Source: Euclidia mi (taxonomy: Eukaryota > Arthropoda > Insecta > Lepidoptera > Erebidae). Taken from it: a DNA stretch of 64,000 nt. Below, one piece after another: positions 43,095-54,410 of this stretch (positions within the stretch are counted from its first letter, which is position 1; each line of letters opens with the position of its first letter). The DNA lies in the NCBI GenBank assembly GCA_944739405.2, contig OX123187.2, forward strand, positions 71,966,450-72,030,449, given 5' to 3'. A program made the position numbers and the translations under genes. The notes beneath the pieces were generated by a model, which had not been told where the DNA came from, did no database searches, and was given only the letters and a program-made list of their open reading frames with translations.

Positions 43095-46000
43095 GAAGCT
43101 CTATAGGGCACAAAGCCATGTTCAATACATGTCCAATATATATCTATAAACACTTTCGCATTTATAATTTTAGTAGGTAGAGAAAATCGTTTCAGCCGTT
43201 TGAGCGTAGTGTATAATTATAAGTTTAGATATGTGAACAATGTAATCACCGTGCACAATATGACAATATGTATGATGTGACAGTACTGACAGATAGCACA
43301 TGCGCAGCACTCAATTATTCGTGCATGCGTTCTTCCTTCCAAAAGGAAAATTTCTGCCGTACAAACTTCTATCCTCCCTACAATCCCTCCCAGTTTATTT
43401 TTTGCAACTTATGGAAGACAATGTCCGTCTCCATGGTCTGATATATCTCTATATTAAATTTCAACAAATTGGGTTCAACAGTTTTCGAGTGAAAACGGAA
43501 CATACATACACACACACTTTCGAATTTATAATATTAAGTAGGGAATAGCGATATGTATCGTCTATATACTGTACCCTTTTAATACAAACAAATAGCTACT
43601 TTATGGTTATAGGATACTAAAAGATGTCTATAGAAAGCAAACGCGCAGACGACGTTTCGACTAAAGGGACGCGATTACCGCTTCCCATGGACACCCGCAA
43701 TACCAGAGGAGTGTCAAGTACGTTGCCAGCATTCTGGAATTCTTTTTGGCTACCACGTGGCTGGGTTTGGGTTATTTTGGCTACAATAATATATTGTTGT
43801 AGCCAAAATAACCCAAACCCAGCCACGTGTACCATACCTATAGGTACGGTAATTGCCGCTGTGGATGCTTGCTATCTACGAGTACGGTGTGTCATAAAAA
43901 GCACCTTTTCGATTTGTAAAAGTACACAAAAATACTCTGTTGTGTTCAATTATTCAGTAGACTAGACATTTAATTGACAAATATAGTTTTTTTTATTCAC
44001 TACATTACCAATAAAGCTTATAAGTACGAAGTTTTTAATCAATATCTCACGCCTGTGGATTGATCGGGATCCTGCCGTTTTTCCGAAAAGATTTTGACAA
44101 AATTTCATTATCCAAACAAATTTTAGCAACCTTTTTTATACCATTGCAATATTTTGAATGATTTTAGTACACATATTTTTATTTGGTCAAATTTTTACTT
44201 GGCAAAATATTACCAAGTATAATGTCATTATGGCATTTGGTCTTTAATCAAATGATTTATTACAGCAAACAATCTTCAGACAATAAACGTTTGGTGATAT
44301 TAGTTTATTTATGGAAGTAGTTAGAGTAGGTTAATTATTAAAAAAATGGTTAGGTTAGAACTGTGACCTCCTACGCACGAGCCGAGCGAGCGAAGCGAGC
44401 GGTGCCGCGGCAGCGGCCGGCGAGTGCCAGGAGCAACTTGCATTAATAGAAAAATGATACTGTTTTTAGTAGGTTGCCTGGAACTGAACTATTGAGGTTA
44501 GGATAATTATTGATTTGGCGTAAAAACTGTTATTCCAACTGAAGTATTTGACTTAATAAAAAATGTTTAAAGTACTAGTTGGTAAACAAGTTATAGTTTA
44601 AACGTTCATTTCCCAAACATTAGGTTTGCGTTACAATTTTTTGTGAATAGATTTTTTGCTAAGCAATAATTTGGCAAATGAAATTATACGAAAAAAATTT
44701 TGGGAAGTGAAAATTTGTCAAATTCCTTTCGGTCCAACAAGGGAGACCCGGATTGATCATATCGGAACAGACAACAAATCCAAAAAATAGACGCGATGGT
44801 ATTCGTGACGTTTGAGTAGTGAAACCTGATGCGATTATTAGTAATCTGTCACATAAAACCACGGATTGACAACAAACACTAGTGAAACTGTATGCGAGAG
44901 AGAAAAATCATATTCATTTTTTGGGTTTCCATATCCGTCCGTCTGTCCATCGGACCGTCTGCGGTTTTACGCTGAAACTAGAAACAACAGGGAGCTGAAA
45001 CGCAGCATATTTACACATTGGGACCACCCAGACAAAACTGTACAATAAAATTAAAAAAATACGTCATTTATACGGGTAGCTCTTGTGCACTGAAATCGAA
45101 ACGTGATTTATTTAAAATTTTCTATGATATTAGATATGTCTTTCAAAAACATTATGGGTTTTCATTCGTTTTTCTATTCATAGATCCATTTGCGAAATAT
45201 TTTAAAAAGGCCACCAATCCCAAAGCTACTACGCAAGCCTACTGCATGACTCATCAACATCATGTACTTATCTCGTTTTTACTTGAGCAAGAACATTTGT
45301 GCTTTGACAAGACATGGTGCATTCTATCGATTCCACTTGTACAATGCACAATGTCAGAGCATTATGTTCTAATCGCGTCTAAAACCTCATCGCAATAATT
45401 TACGTGATTTCGTCCAACGATCACCAAGCATAGCTAATAATAATTTCAGTAACAAAGAGAATTGACGCGGGCTCACTCCAATTATTCTTGGAATAAATTA
45501 TGCGACGAATCGGAATAAAAACCGTTGGAATAATCGTTGGTTCAATAAGAGAATCCAATTTCTATTCTGTGGAACTACTAAGAACGTGATCCGTGCAGGT
45601 GGCTCGCGATACGTAGTGGTTTATAAAAATATAGGTTAGTATGACGTGTGAAGACCTTATATTCAGTGGTAAAAGTTGAAGATGAGGAGACCAGTGTATT
45701 TTTCAATTGTATATTTGGTCTCGAATTTTGTTTGGAATTTCTAATGTACGAGTAGGTGTTTAAAAAGTGTAAATCGTAAAAGTAATTATTTAAAATATAT
45801 TTAAAAAACTTTTTATTTGCCACGACGTTTCAGCGGTTACAGTAGACATAGCGAAAATTTAAATGTATTGATCTGGGACTTGATTTGTTATGTATGATAC
45901 TTAATTTGAAAACCATGAATCGTATTATCGTTGGGGAAAATATTGCAGGGATTGTGTTAAAAATATTTGTGCCACATCTCAGTCTGAAACATAAAAAGAA

Positions 46001-46156
46001 GATTAGAAGAAGTTTGTATCAGATTGGCGTAGAACAGACAGATCCCAATCTTTAGATCATAGACATAATTAAGTAAACAATTATTTTGTCGTTGGCAAAG
46101 ACTAGTTATAATTATAGGTGTTTCACCAATATATTCTGTAAGGCAGCTCTAAAGAA
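43095..46156 (+). repeat. Third copy of the palindrome unit, direct
   Basis: Matches the left arm plus spacer of 33230-37181 in inverted sense and the right arm in direct sense, up to the base equivalent to about 39685. It then stops at GCAGCTCTAA and is fused to the middle of a BEL LTR. Confidence 0.9.
43754..43829. repeat. 76-bp perfect hairpin, copy 3
   Basis: Same arms as the other three copies. Confidence 0.92.
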
Positions 46157-46398
46157 GAAGTCAAAAAGCGGCAATCTATAAGATTTCACAAACTATTCGC
46201 GTAGCTACAAGGATGTGCTTTTCAAAAGGCGATCAATTATTTTACGTACGAGACGACAACGTGGTAATTTTTCAACGCGCCAACGGAAGTGACAGTTCAG
46301 TGTGACCATTGTCAGAAATTTTCAAAAGACTAAACAAAATGTTACTTAATCGATCTAATCGATTTGACTTATAATAAAAACTAATTCTATTTCAAACA
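46157..46398 (-). repeat. BEL copy 2, truncated 3' LTR
   Basis: Equivalent to 19853-20094. The join to the palindrome unit is at GCAGCTCTAAAGAA|GAAGTC. Confidence 0.92.
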
Positions 46399-46429
46399 TC
46401 CACCCGCCCCGGACCGGCCTACCGGTCCG

Positions 46430-49126
46430 CTAATTGGTTGGTAGACGTGACAATGTTGCAACCGCTCTCCTCAGAATCGAACCGTCCACCAAGACCTCAG
46501 CAAATCGGGGAACTCCATCAGCCCCAGTTACCAAACGAAGGATGCGCCCCCTGCGCCATCTGAGTGGCGGAAGGTTAGCCTCCTTGATCAAAACGAGGTC
46601 ACCAATCTTGGGTGGATCGGTCTTGTCGGTCCACTTAACGCGTTGCTGGAGTATGTGCAAATATTCCAAATTCCAGCGTTTCCAAAAGCTCTGAGTAATC
46701 TGGCGTACCAATTCAAAACGCGAGAGACGACCAGGTCTCGTATCAATGTAGGGGTACTCAGGCAAGGCGACAAGTGGGCGACCAATCAAAAAATGGCCCG
46801 GCGTAAGGGCCTCCAAATCATTCGGATCTGAGGAGATCGGGCACAATGGCCGAGAGTTCAAAACGGCCTCAATCTTACAAAACACAGTTGCGAGTTCCTC
46901 AAATGTAAGGACAGACTCACCGATTGTCCTGCGCAAGTGTGTTTTGGCCGATTTTACGGCGGCCTCAAATATACCACCCCAGTGTGGACAATTTGGTGGG
47001 GAAAACAACCAATTTATCCCACGTCGGGCAAGCCTATCACCTATATCAGCCTTGTTGGTTTCAAGAAAATTAACAACATCATTCAAATAATTATAGGTGC
47101 CCTTGAAGTTAGTGCCGCAGTCAGAACGAATCAAGGAAGGCAGCCCCCTGCGGGATACAAATCTGTCAAATGTGGCTACAAACGCCTCGGTCGTAAGCGA
47201 GGAGACCAGTTCTAAGTGTACGGCCTTTGTGGAGAGACAAACAAAAACGCACAAGTAGGCCTTGACAGTCTTGCTGTTTCGAAGTGACGACGTTTTTACC
47301 AAAAAGGGACCAGCGAAGTCCGTGCCAACACCGTCAAACGTCCTGCTTTCAGTTACGCGATCTGCCGGTAAGTCCCCCATCAAGGGCTGCATGGTAGAAG
47401 CCTTGAGCTTATAACAAGGGATGCAGCGAAAGACTACACTCCGAATAATTCTTCGGGCAGACAAGATCCAAAATTCGCGTTGCAAAATGGCCAAGAGCGC
47501 ATTACAACCAGCATGCGAATTTTTAAGGTGACGGTCAGTTACCAACAAGCGTACCAAATGACCGTCCTTAGGTAACAAAAGGGGATGACGTGCTCCGTAA
47601 GGGAGGTTGGCGTTCTTGAGACGCCCTCCAACGCGCAAGAGGCCCGTATCGTCCAAAAAGGGGTTCAATTTAGAGACAGCTCCCGACAATTTCGATGTCC
47701 CTGATTTAAGGATAGCAATCTCCTTTTCAAAATGCGCCAATTGCACAGAACGAACCCAAAAGGTGAGGGACTCCTGTCGTTCCTGAGGTGAGATAAACGG
47801 TGTCAGTCGTTTCTGTTGTGGGTGCCTAAAGTTGAAAACAAAACGCTTTATCCAAGCAGTAACACCTAACAACTTGTCGAGAGAGCTGTAACGATTCAAC
47901 AGGAAATCGGGGTCGAAGGCGCATTCTACCTTCTCCAGAGCGAGTGTTCGTAGACCCGGCAAATTAGAAGTATTCAAAACTGGTGTTTGAGGCCAATCAA
48001 TTTCTGGTCGACTCAACCATTCCGGACTCCACCACAGCGAATGACCTATCAAACTAGGCGTCATGCATCCGCGCGAGGCACAATCAGCGGGGTTGAGCTC
48101 ACCTGGCACGTGTCTCCAAACAAGTTTGACTTCGGATTTCTGGATTTGGGAAACGCGATTAGCGACAAATACCTCCAAAGTGTGGACAGAAGCCTTCAAC
48201 CAACAAAGAACAATTTGGCTGTCTGTCCAGGCGTAGGTCCCATTAATACAAATGCTTTTACCCAAAGTACTGGACACGTGGTTCAATAAGCGTACAAGTA
48301 GGGCTGCTCCCGAGAGCTCTAATTTCGGAATGGTCAAAGATGTCCGAAGGGGTGCAACCTTGCTCTTCGCCATGATCAGAGAAACCCTCACCTGACCTGA
48401 GGCACTGACTGTGCGCAAGTACACCACGGCCGCATGACCACGTTCCGAGGCATCACAAAACCCGTGAAGGGTGGCCTTGTACTTCCCGGGAGGAAGGATG
48501 GGACGAGGCAAGGTGATCTCGTTGACGGCAGGAAGTGAGGATACAAAAGAGGTCCATTTCTCAACAAGAGTACCGTGCAGAGGTTCGTCCCAGGTCAATC
48601 CTGCTGTCCAAAGTTTCTGCAAGAAGCATTTTGCCCAAAATATAATTGGACAGATCCAACCGTTCGGATCAAAGGTTCTGGCGACAGTAGACAATACGAG
48701 ACGTTTAGTCCAAGAACAAGGCAATTTCAAGTCTACGTTGTACGTAAAGATGTCTTGGACTGGTCTGTACTGGACGCCGAGAATAGCCATCATGGCGGGG
48801 CTGTCAACAATCTCAAACAAATGTGGATTCTGCTGATGATCCTCTGGCAAGCCTTCCAAAAGCGCTGGTGAGTTGGAAATCCATTTGCGCAACTCATAAC
48901 CAGCGGAGGCCAAAATACCTATCAATTCGTCCCGCAGCAGAATCGCCTCGTCCGCTGTGGAGGCGCCCGAGAAAATGTCATCGACGTAAATATTGTCTTT
49001 CAAGATGGCGGAGGCTCGTGGGAAACATAAGACTTCGCGGTCTGCGAGCTCCCAAAGAGAACGTATTGCCAAGTAGGGGCTTGACCTTAACCCGTACGTA
49101 TTAGTATTGAGCTCGTAGACGACCAT
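46430..49126 (-). pseudogene. BEL/Pao pol: RT C-terminal part, RNase H, integrase (copy 2)
   Basis: 898 codons, same domains and catalytic residues as in copy 1, and protein-identical to copy 3. It has N at residue 673 of the integrase, the usual residue. No own start; the 5' part of pol is broken. Confidence 0.92.
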
Positions 49127-49147
49127 GGGATCACGAGGAGACTCTCT

Positions 49148-49696
49148 TCAACGGATCAGCTGGAAACGATGGTCGTCAGGGTGGATAATCGTCTGCCTGA
49201 ACATCATTTTTATATCGGCCACAAAGACAACCTGATGTCGCCGGAAGCTGGTGATGACGTCACAAAGGTCCTTGACCAACTTGGGACCAGAATGCAAGCA
49301 CTGGTTCAAGGATACGCCCGTAGAAGTCTGCGCAGAACCATCAAATACTGTGCGCAGCTTGCCAGTAGATGGCTTCACTACCGCATGATGCGGCAGAAAG
49401 TAGTGCTCCACCGAACGCTAATCCAAATTTGACACAGACATGTGTCCCAATTGTTAATATCTCTCATAAACTCAATGTACTTCTGTCTGAGCTTTGGATC
49501 ACGACCCATGCGACGCTCCATAGCCAACAATCTCTTTTCGGCTAAAGGTCGTGACTCACCAAGCGGAGGCCGAACAGACAGAAAGGGTAGCTTCGTAATT
49601 AGCCGACCAGAACGGAGTCGACCAGTGTTATTCTGGAAGAACAGCTCGCACTCCTCATGTTCTGGATTCAAACGGGCGAGGGGGCTCTTCTACTTC
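49148..49696 (-). pseudogene. BEL/Pao RT N-terminal part, broken (copy 2)
   Basis: Carries the TGA at 49148-49150, the TAG at 49418-49420 and both frame changes exactly as in copy 1. One residue (E to K in the RDP.LRQKY stretch) differs from copy 1. Confidence 0.87.
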
Positions 49697-50312
49697 TCAA
49701 AACCTCTGAACCGCATCAGAGAGAGCAGAGCCTACAGCCAACAAATTATCAAGTTCGGGTGGAGGGGGGTCCCTAGGTACAGGTCCCATCAAAGCAAATC
49801 CAAATATGGTCGGGATGGCAGTCAAACCATTTGGCACCAAGACCCGTTTCCCACCAATCAAAATTCCACCGAGGACATCAGAGCCAATCAACAAGTCGAT
49901 TTGTCCCGGTGTGTCAAATTTGGGGTCCGCCAGTTCCAATCCCGATGTCAAATTCACCACAGCAGCAGGTAGCTGTTTCTGTGGATGCATGCCCAAGATA
50001 TTCTTCAGCATAATAGCCGAGGTTTTAATCCTCGGGTGTGAAGATTCAACAGGGCCAAACAAAACGTTAACTTGCCCTTCAACATTAGAGGCTACGTCCC
50101 CTATGCCCTAGTACACAATTTGGAAAAGAGCCCATATTTAATTTAACCTGCCCTACCAAATAAGTGGAAACAATGCAACCTTGTGAACCTGTGTCCAATA
50201 TAGCACGGACAACAACAGAGGTCCCCGTGGGTCCCCAGACCCTAACAGCAACCGTTGGTAGGATAACGGTCTCAATGGGGGAGGTTGGAGTTATAGGGCT
50301 GGGGTCAATGAC
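49697..50312 (-). pseudogene. BEL/Pao protease region, frameshifted (copy 2)
   Basis: Same DTGSQGC motif, mid-domain frame change and terminal TGA as copy 1. Confidence 0.85.
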
Positions 50313-51941
50313 CTATTGTTGCCTGGGCGGCGACCGTTGGCCAGGACCAGGCAAGTCAAAACAAGGCTGCGGCTTGAAGTCCTCAAAGGCGCGATGACTT
50401 GATCCGCGCGCCATCTGTGGGGGGTCATAATGACGCACCCGCCCAAAACGAGGTGGGCGCGAGTCAAGGCGGGGACGCTCCGCCAAAGGAGGGGAATACC
50501 TGGGGCAGCAGTCATGGTGCTGGTGACGCTGAACAGCACATTCAGGTGCGCGAGAGAAAGGAGGCATGCGCACGCTACGGTTCTCCAAGCGGGGCGAGTG
50601 GCGATCAATTGAGCGAGGCGACTCTCGGCTACGCGCCGGTGAGCCTCGGCTGCCACCTTCAAAACACCCGCCCGTGCGCGGCGTCGGCTGGTTGGACAAG
50701 CGGCCAACCTCTCTGGCATTCATACAGAGAATGTCCAAATGCTGTCCTCCACAGTGAGGACAGGGGCGAGAATTCGGGCAGTCTCGCTGGTAGTGGGACC
50801 CCAAACAAGAGAAGCAAAGGCGGCGGGCATTCGCGATGCGCCTACGAGAGGCGACATGCAGTTCCAAGAATGCCTTACAACTGGCCGTTCTGTGCCCCGT
50901 GACCTTGCAATAGGAGCACTCCGCTGGGCTCTGCGTGACCGCAAAGCGAGGAGGGCGCCGGTCAACATTGGCTCGGGTGTGACCGCGAGCCTGCTCCTTG
51001 ACCTTGGGCGGCTGCGTCTTAGCCGGCGTGTCACCACCGGAGTTGTCCAAGACCCGGCACTCATCCTCCAGTAACCTCTCCAGGTCAGCAAAGGGGGGCA
51101 GATGGGTCGCGCTATCCCCACCAAAGCGCTGTTCAAAACGCGACCTCAGGTCGGCAGGCAGCTTTTTCAGTACAATGTGCACCAATAGATAGGACCATTG
51201 GTCCACGGGCAGGTCAAGGCACTTAAGTGCGTTGATGGCCACCAAAAGCGGGTTCAACAGTTGGGTGCGCAATCCAGAGACCCGGGTGAGCGTCGGCAAA
51301 CCCAAAATCTGCTCGATGTGCGTGTCGGCGAGGCCACGCTTATTATGGTACCTACGGGTAATTAGGTCCCGAGCCGTCTGGTACGCCTCGTCAGACATGG
51401 GCAGATGCTGGATGAGGCCCTTGGCCTCCCCATCCAGAACCGACATTAAATATGCCAACTTTTGTGCCGGCCGAAGGTCAGCCCCATCATTGACTAGGCT
51501 GTCGAACAAATTAACGAAGCCCAGGTAGCTTCCTAGGCAGCCATCAAAATGGGGGAGGTCCAAAGTAGGGAGCCTACTCACCAGCCCCGGTGCTGACCTA
51601 GGAAGCTCCTGCTTCAGGCCGGGTTGCCCTTCCCTATCGGCAACTAGTTGTCTCGCAGTATTGGAGACAGCATCATACAGGTCTAAGACCTGGGCATAGT
51701 CTTCATTATTTCGCTGGTCAGCGGTGAAATCATTGATTGACACTTCAAGACAACAAGTGCTGAAAGTGCGGAATTGCTGTTCCACACTTGCCAGGCGATC
51801 GTCAATCCGCTCGTACCTTTGTAGTAAGGCCTGCTGGCGATCAGGCCGGTTCACTAAAGCACTGGCCGAGGCAAACCAGCGCAAATCTGATGCAATAGCA
51901 CCAGCAGCCGCACGCAAGTCCTTGATAGCTGACATAATCAA
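50313..51941 (-). CDS. gag: BEL/Pao Gag (copy 2)
   Basis: 542 codons, with DUF1759 region and three zinc knuckles as in copy 1, and ending in the same TAG directly in frame with the protease. A single residue differs from copy 1 (FKPQPCF instead of FKPHPCF); it is identical to copy 3. Confidence 0.93.
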   Translation of the reverse strand: MIMSAIKDLRAAAGAIASDLRWFASASALVNRPDRQQALLQRYERIDDRLASVEQQFRTFSTCCLEVSINDFTADQRNNEDYAQVLDLYDAVSNTARQLVADREGQPGLKQELPRSAPGLVSRLPTLDLPHFDGCLGSYLGFVNLFDSLVNDGADLRPAQKLAYLMSVLDGEAKGLIQHLPMSDEAYQTARDLITRRYHNKRGLADTHIEQILGLPTLTRVSGLRTQLLNPLLVAINALKCLDLPVDQWSYLLVHIVLKKLPADLRSRFEQRFGGDSATHLPPFADLERLLEDECRVLDNSGGDTPAKTQPPKVKEQARGHTRANVDRRPPRFAVTQSPAECSYCKVTGHRTASCKAFLELHVASRRRIANARRLCFSCLGSHYQRDCPNSRPCPHCGGQHLDILCMNAREVGRLSNQPTPRTGGCFEGGSRGSPARSRESPRSIDRHSPRLENRSVRMPPFSRAPECAVQRHQHHDCCPRYSPPLAERPRLDSRPPRFGRVRHYDPPQMARGSSHRAFEDFKPQPCFDLPGPGQRSPPRQQ

Positions 51942-52687
51942 AATTCAAAAGAGCCCGGACAAGCGTTAAATAAAATTAACTTTTTCTTAATTCTTTGAAA
52001 CCAACAAAGTATTAGCCTGTTTACTGCAAGTGCAGGCAAGTGACAGGTATCTACTGTCCAACAAAATTAATAGTTTCAATATATATTGACACAAAACAAA
52101 GTCAAAGTTATCAAAAGTTGAACCTTCGAATAAGTTAATTAAAGTTAAATATTCAAATAAATTAACTAATTACTTGCAACAGACAGACTGGCTGTATTAT
52201 TTGAGATATACAATAGTTAGTAAGCACAGAATATGTGTTACCTAACAATATTATCTATATTATAACAAAACAAAGTTTATTAATGTGACCCGCCCAAGTG
52301 GCAAGGTCAAGTTGGTTGCTATAATGTTTATGAATATATGCAATAAACTAAATTTACTAAATTTATTGATACATACAGCTGTTATGTATCCAAACAAACT
52401 GACTTATTAATGCAACAACAAATTAAAGTTAGATTTTTCAACAATACAAATCAACAATTACTGATTGAGGTTATGTGTGACAATGTGTTTCAAATTATCT
52501 AGGTCAACTTATACAATTAAATATGATGTATTTTAGACAATAACTGACCTGTCAAACACTACAATACTGTCTACAAGGTGAGATATATAGCTCATACAAC
52601 ACCAATCTGAGTTCAGATACAATCAACGGCTGAGATACAAGTTTACAATATAGGCACAGTTAACCACGCTCTTGCTATCAAAAATTA
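51942..52687 (-). other. BEL/Pao 5' leader (copy 2)
   Basis: 746 bp, three bases shorter than in copy 1, otherwise alike. Confidence 0.7.
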
Positions 52688-53416
52688 TGTGTAGAATTCG
52701 GGCTAAGAATGGGAATTTTTTAACAGAGATCAGTGGAAGCGATTAATTCATCGAGTCTTAGCCCAAGACAAAGGATCTAAACACATGGACCAAGTTTCTT
52801 GGCGCTAAGAATTAAACAAATGTCTTACCAAATATCTCCTGGTGATGTTCTTGAGTGGAGTCCTGGAGGCAAGTTAGACACACACGAGACTAAAATTGGC
52901 CAATATTAGCAAGTGAATTATCTTTACTTTACCAGACTCCAACGCAGCGTCTTCAATGCACGATGCAAGTTCACAGGATTCACAATTTCTCTTTGCAAAT
53001 GTCAATGAATAGTTCACAATGTCTTTTATCACAATTTACCGTTGCCAGCACTAGATCAGGCGGCATTCAAGACGGTTTACTCTATTTAGTTCAATTAATC
53101 AACTCACACGAAATGCAAAAAGGTGTGCTCACAATAACTTTTCACAAATGTTCAATATGACACAAATCGTGCCGGAAGTCAAAAAGCGGCAATCTATAAG
53201 ATTTCACAAACTATTCGCGTAGCTACAAGGATGTGCTTTTCAAAAGGCGATCAATTATTTTACGTACGAGACGACAACGTGGTAATTTTTCAACGCGCCA
53301 ACGGAAGTGACAGTTCAGTGTGACCATTGTCAGAAATTTTCAAAAGACTAAACAAAATGTTACTTAATCGATCTAATCGATTTGACTTATAATAAAAACT
53401 AATTCTATTTCAAACA
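52688..53416 (-). repeat. BEL copy 2, 5' LTR
   Basis: 729 bp, complete, followed by GATAT at 53417-53421. Confidence 0.94.
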
Positions 53417-53470
53417 GATATCTTATTTGTTAAATAGCTAGAACTAATAAACTGACACTGATGACAGACA

Positions 53471-53766
53471 GATTTCAGCGTGTACCCGGGAATAGTACAT
53501 AGTTTGAATAGCTTTAAACCATATTTATGGCGTTTACTTTTATTGTATTGTCTAAATACAATCCGCCCTCTGAATAGAACCTGACTTTCGTCGACACAGA
53601 TGTCTTCTTTCGGTGAATAATATTTTTAAAATGTATTATTGACCATATCTATAATCGGTCTATCTTAGAGATTTTATCAGATTTATTTGCGGTTTCATTA
53701 TCACTAAAATGTAGGTACTGCAGGATTATTTCGAATCTATTGCGGCTCATGACGGTACGTGGAAAT
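53471..53766 (-). pseudogene. piggyBac-like transposase relic, duplicate
   Basis: Same relic as 27170-27465, with a few substitutions. It shows that the duplicated block includes the flank beyond the LTR. Confidence 0.83.
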
Positions 53767-54210
53767 GTCTGTCCTAAGTTTTTATCTTTGCTCAAACGCA
53801 AACTATTTTTATTACTTTATAGCGCGATGGGGGCACCGGAGACCTCAAGGGATTTTTTTGTTATATTTACGGAACCATACGGCAGGATTTTATGAAAAAC
53901 AGTATACATACATATCTTGATAAAATACATAAATTACAAGTTTTTTTTTTTCAAAAAACTTTTTTCTATGATGGCGTTTAACGTGTTAATAATTAATTTC
54001 TTAAGACTTTCATTAGCATCACAATGGGACCGAAATGCATAAATTGTTTCGACTTAGCTCAAATCATGGCAGCTCAGTAGTCACGCAGTTAAAATAAACA
54101 TTTGCTCAGCGCAATTCATACTATAAATAGTATATATTTTTCCCGCTCAGCTGATCAGCCATCTTTGGTAGCCGCAGTCTTAATCCTGACTTGTATGATC
54201 ATAAGGTTCA
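53767..54210. other. Duplicated non-coding flank up to the gap
   Basis: Matches 27466-27910 with a few single-base differences; it stops at the N run. Confidence 0.7.
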
Positions 54211-54410
54211 NNNNNNNNNNNNNNNNNNNNNNNNNNNNNNNNNNNNNNNNNNNNNNNNNNNNNNNNNNNNNNNNNNNNNNNNNNNNNNNNNNNNNNNNNN
54301 NNNNNNNNNNNNNNNNNNNNNNNNNNNNNNNNNNNNNNNNNNNNNNNNNNNNNNNNNNNNNNNNNNNNNNNNNNNNNNNNNNNNNNNNNNNNNNNNNNNN
54401 NNNNNNNNNN
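54211..54410. other. Assembly gap, 200 N
   Basis: Exactly 200 N, a round number typical of a scaffold join of unknown size. Reading frames that cross it are meaningless. Confidence 0.99.

Larger units (their letters stand above)
46157..53416 (-). mobile_element. BEL/Pao element, copy 2 (3' LTR truncated)
   Basis: Matches copy 1 from position 19853 on, at a constant offset of 26304 through gag. The 5' LTR is complete (729 bp) and is followed by the same GATAT and the same flank as copy 1. The 3' LTR keeps only its inner 242 bp. It is thus a segmental duplicate, not a separate insertion. Confidence 0.93.
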
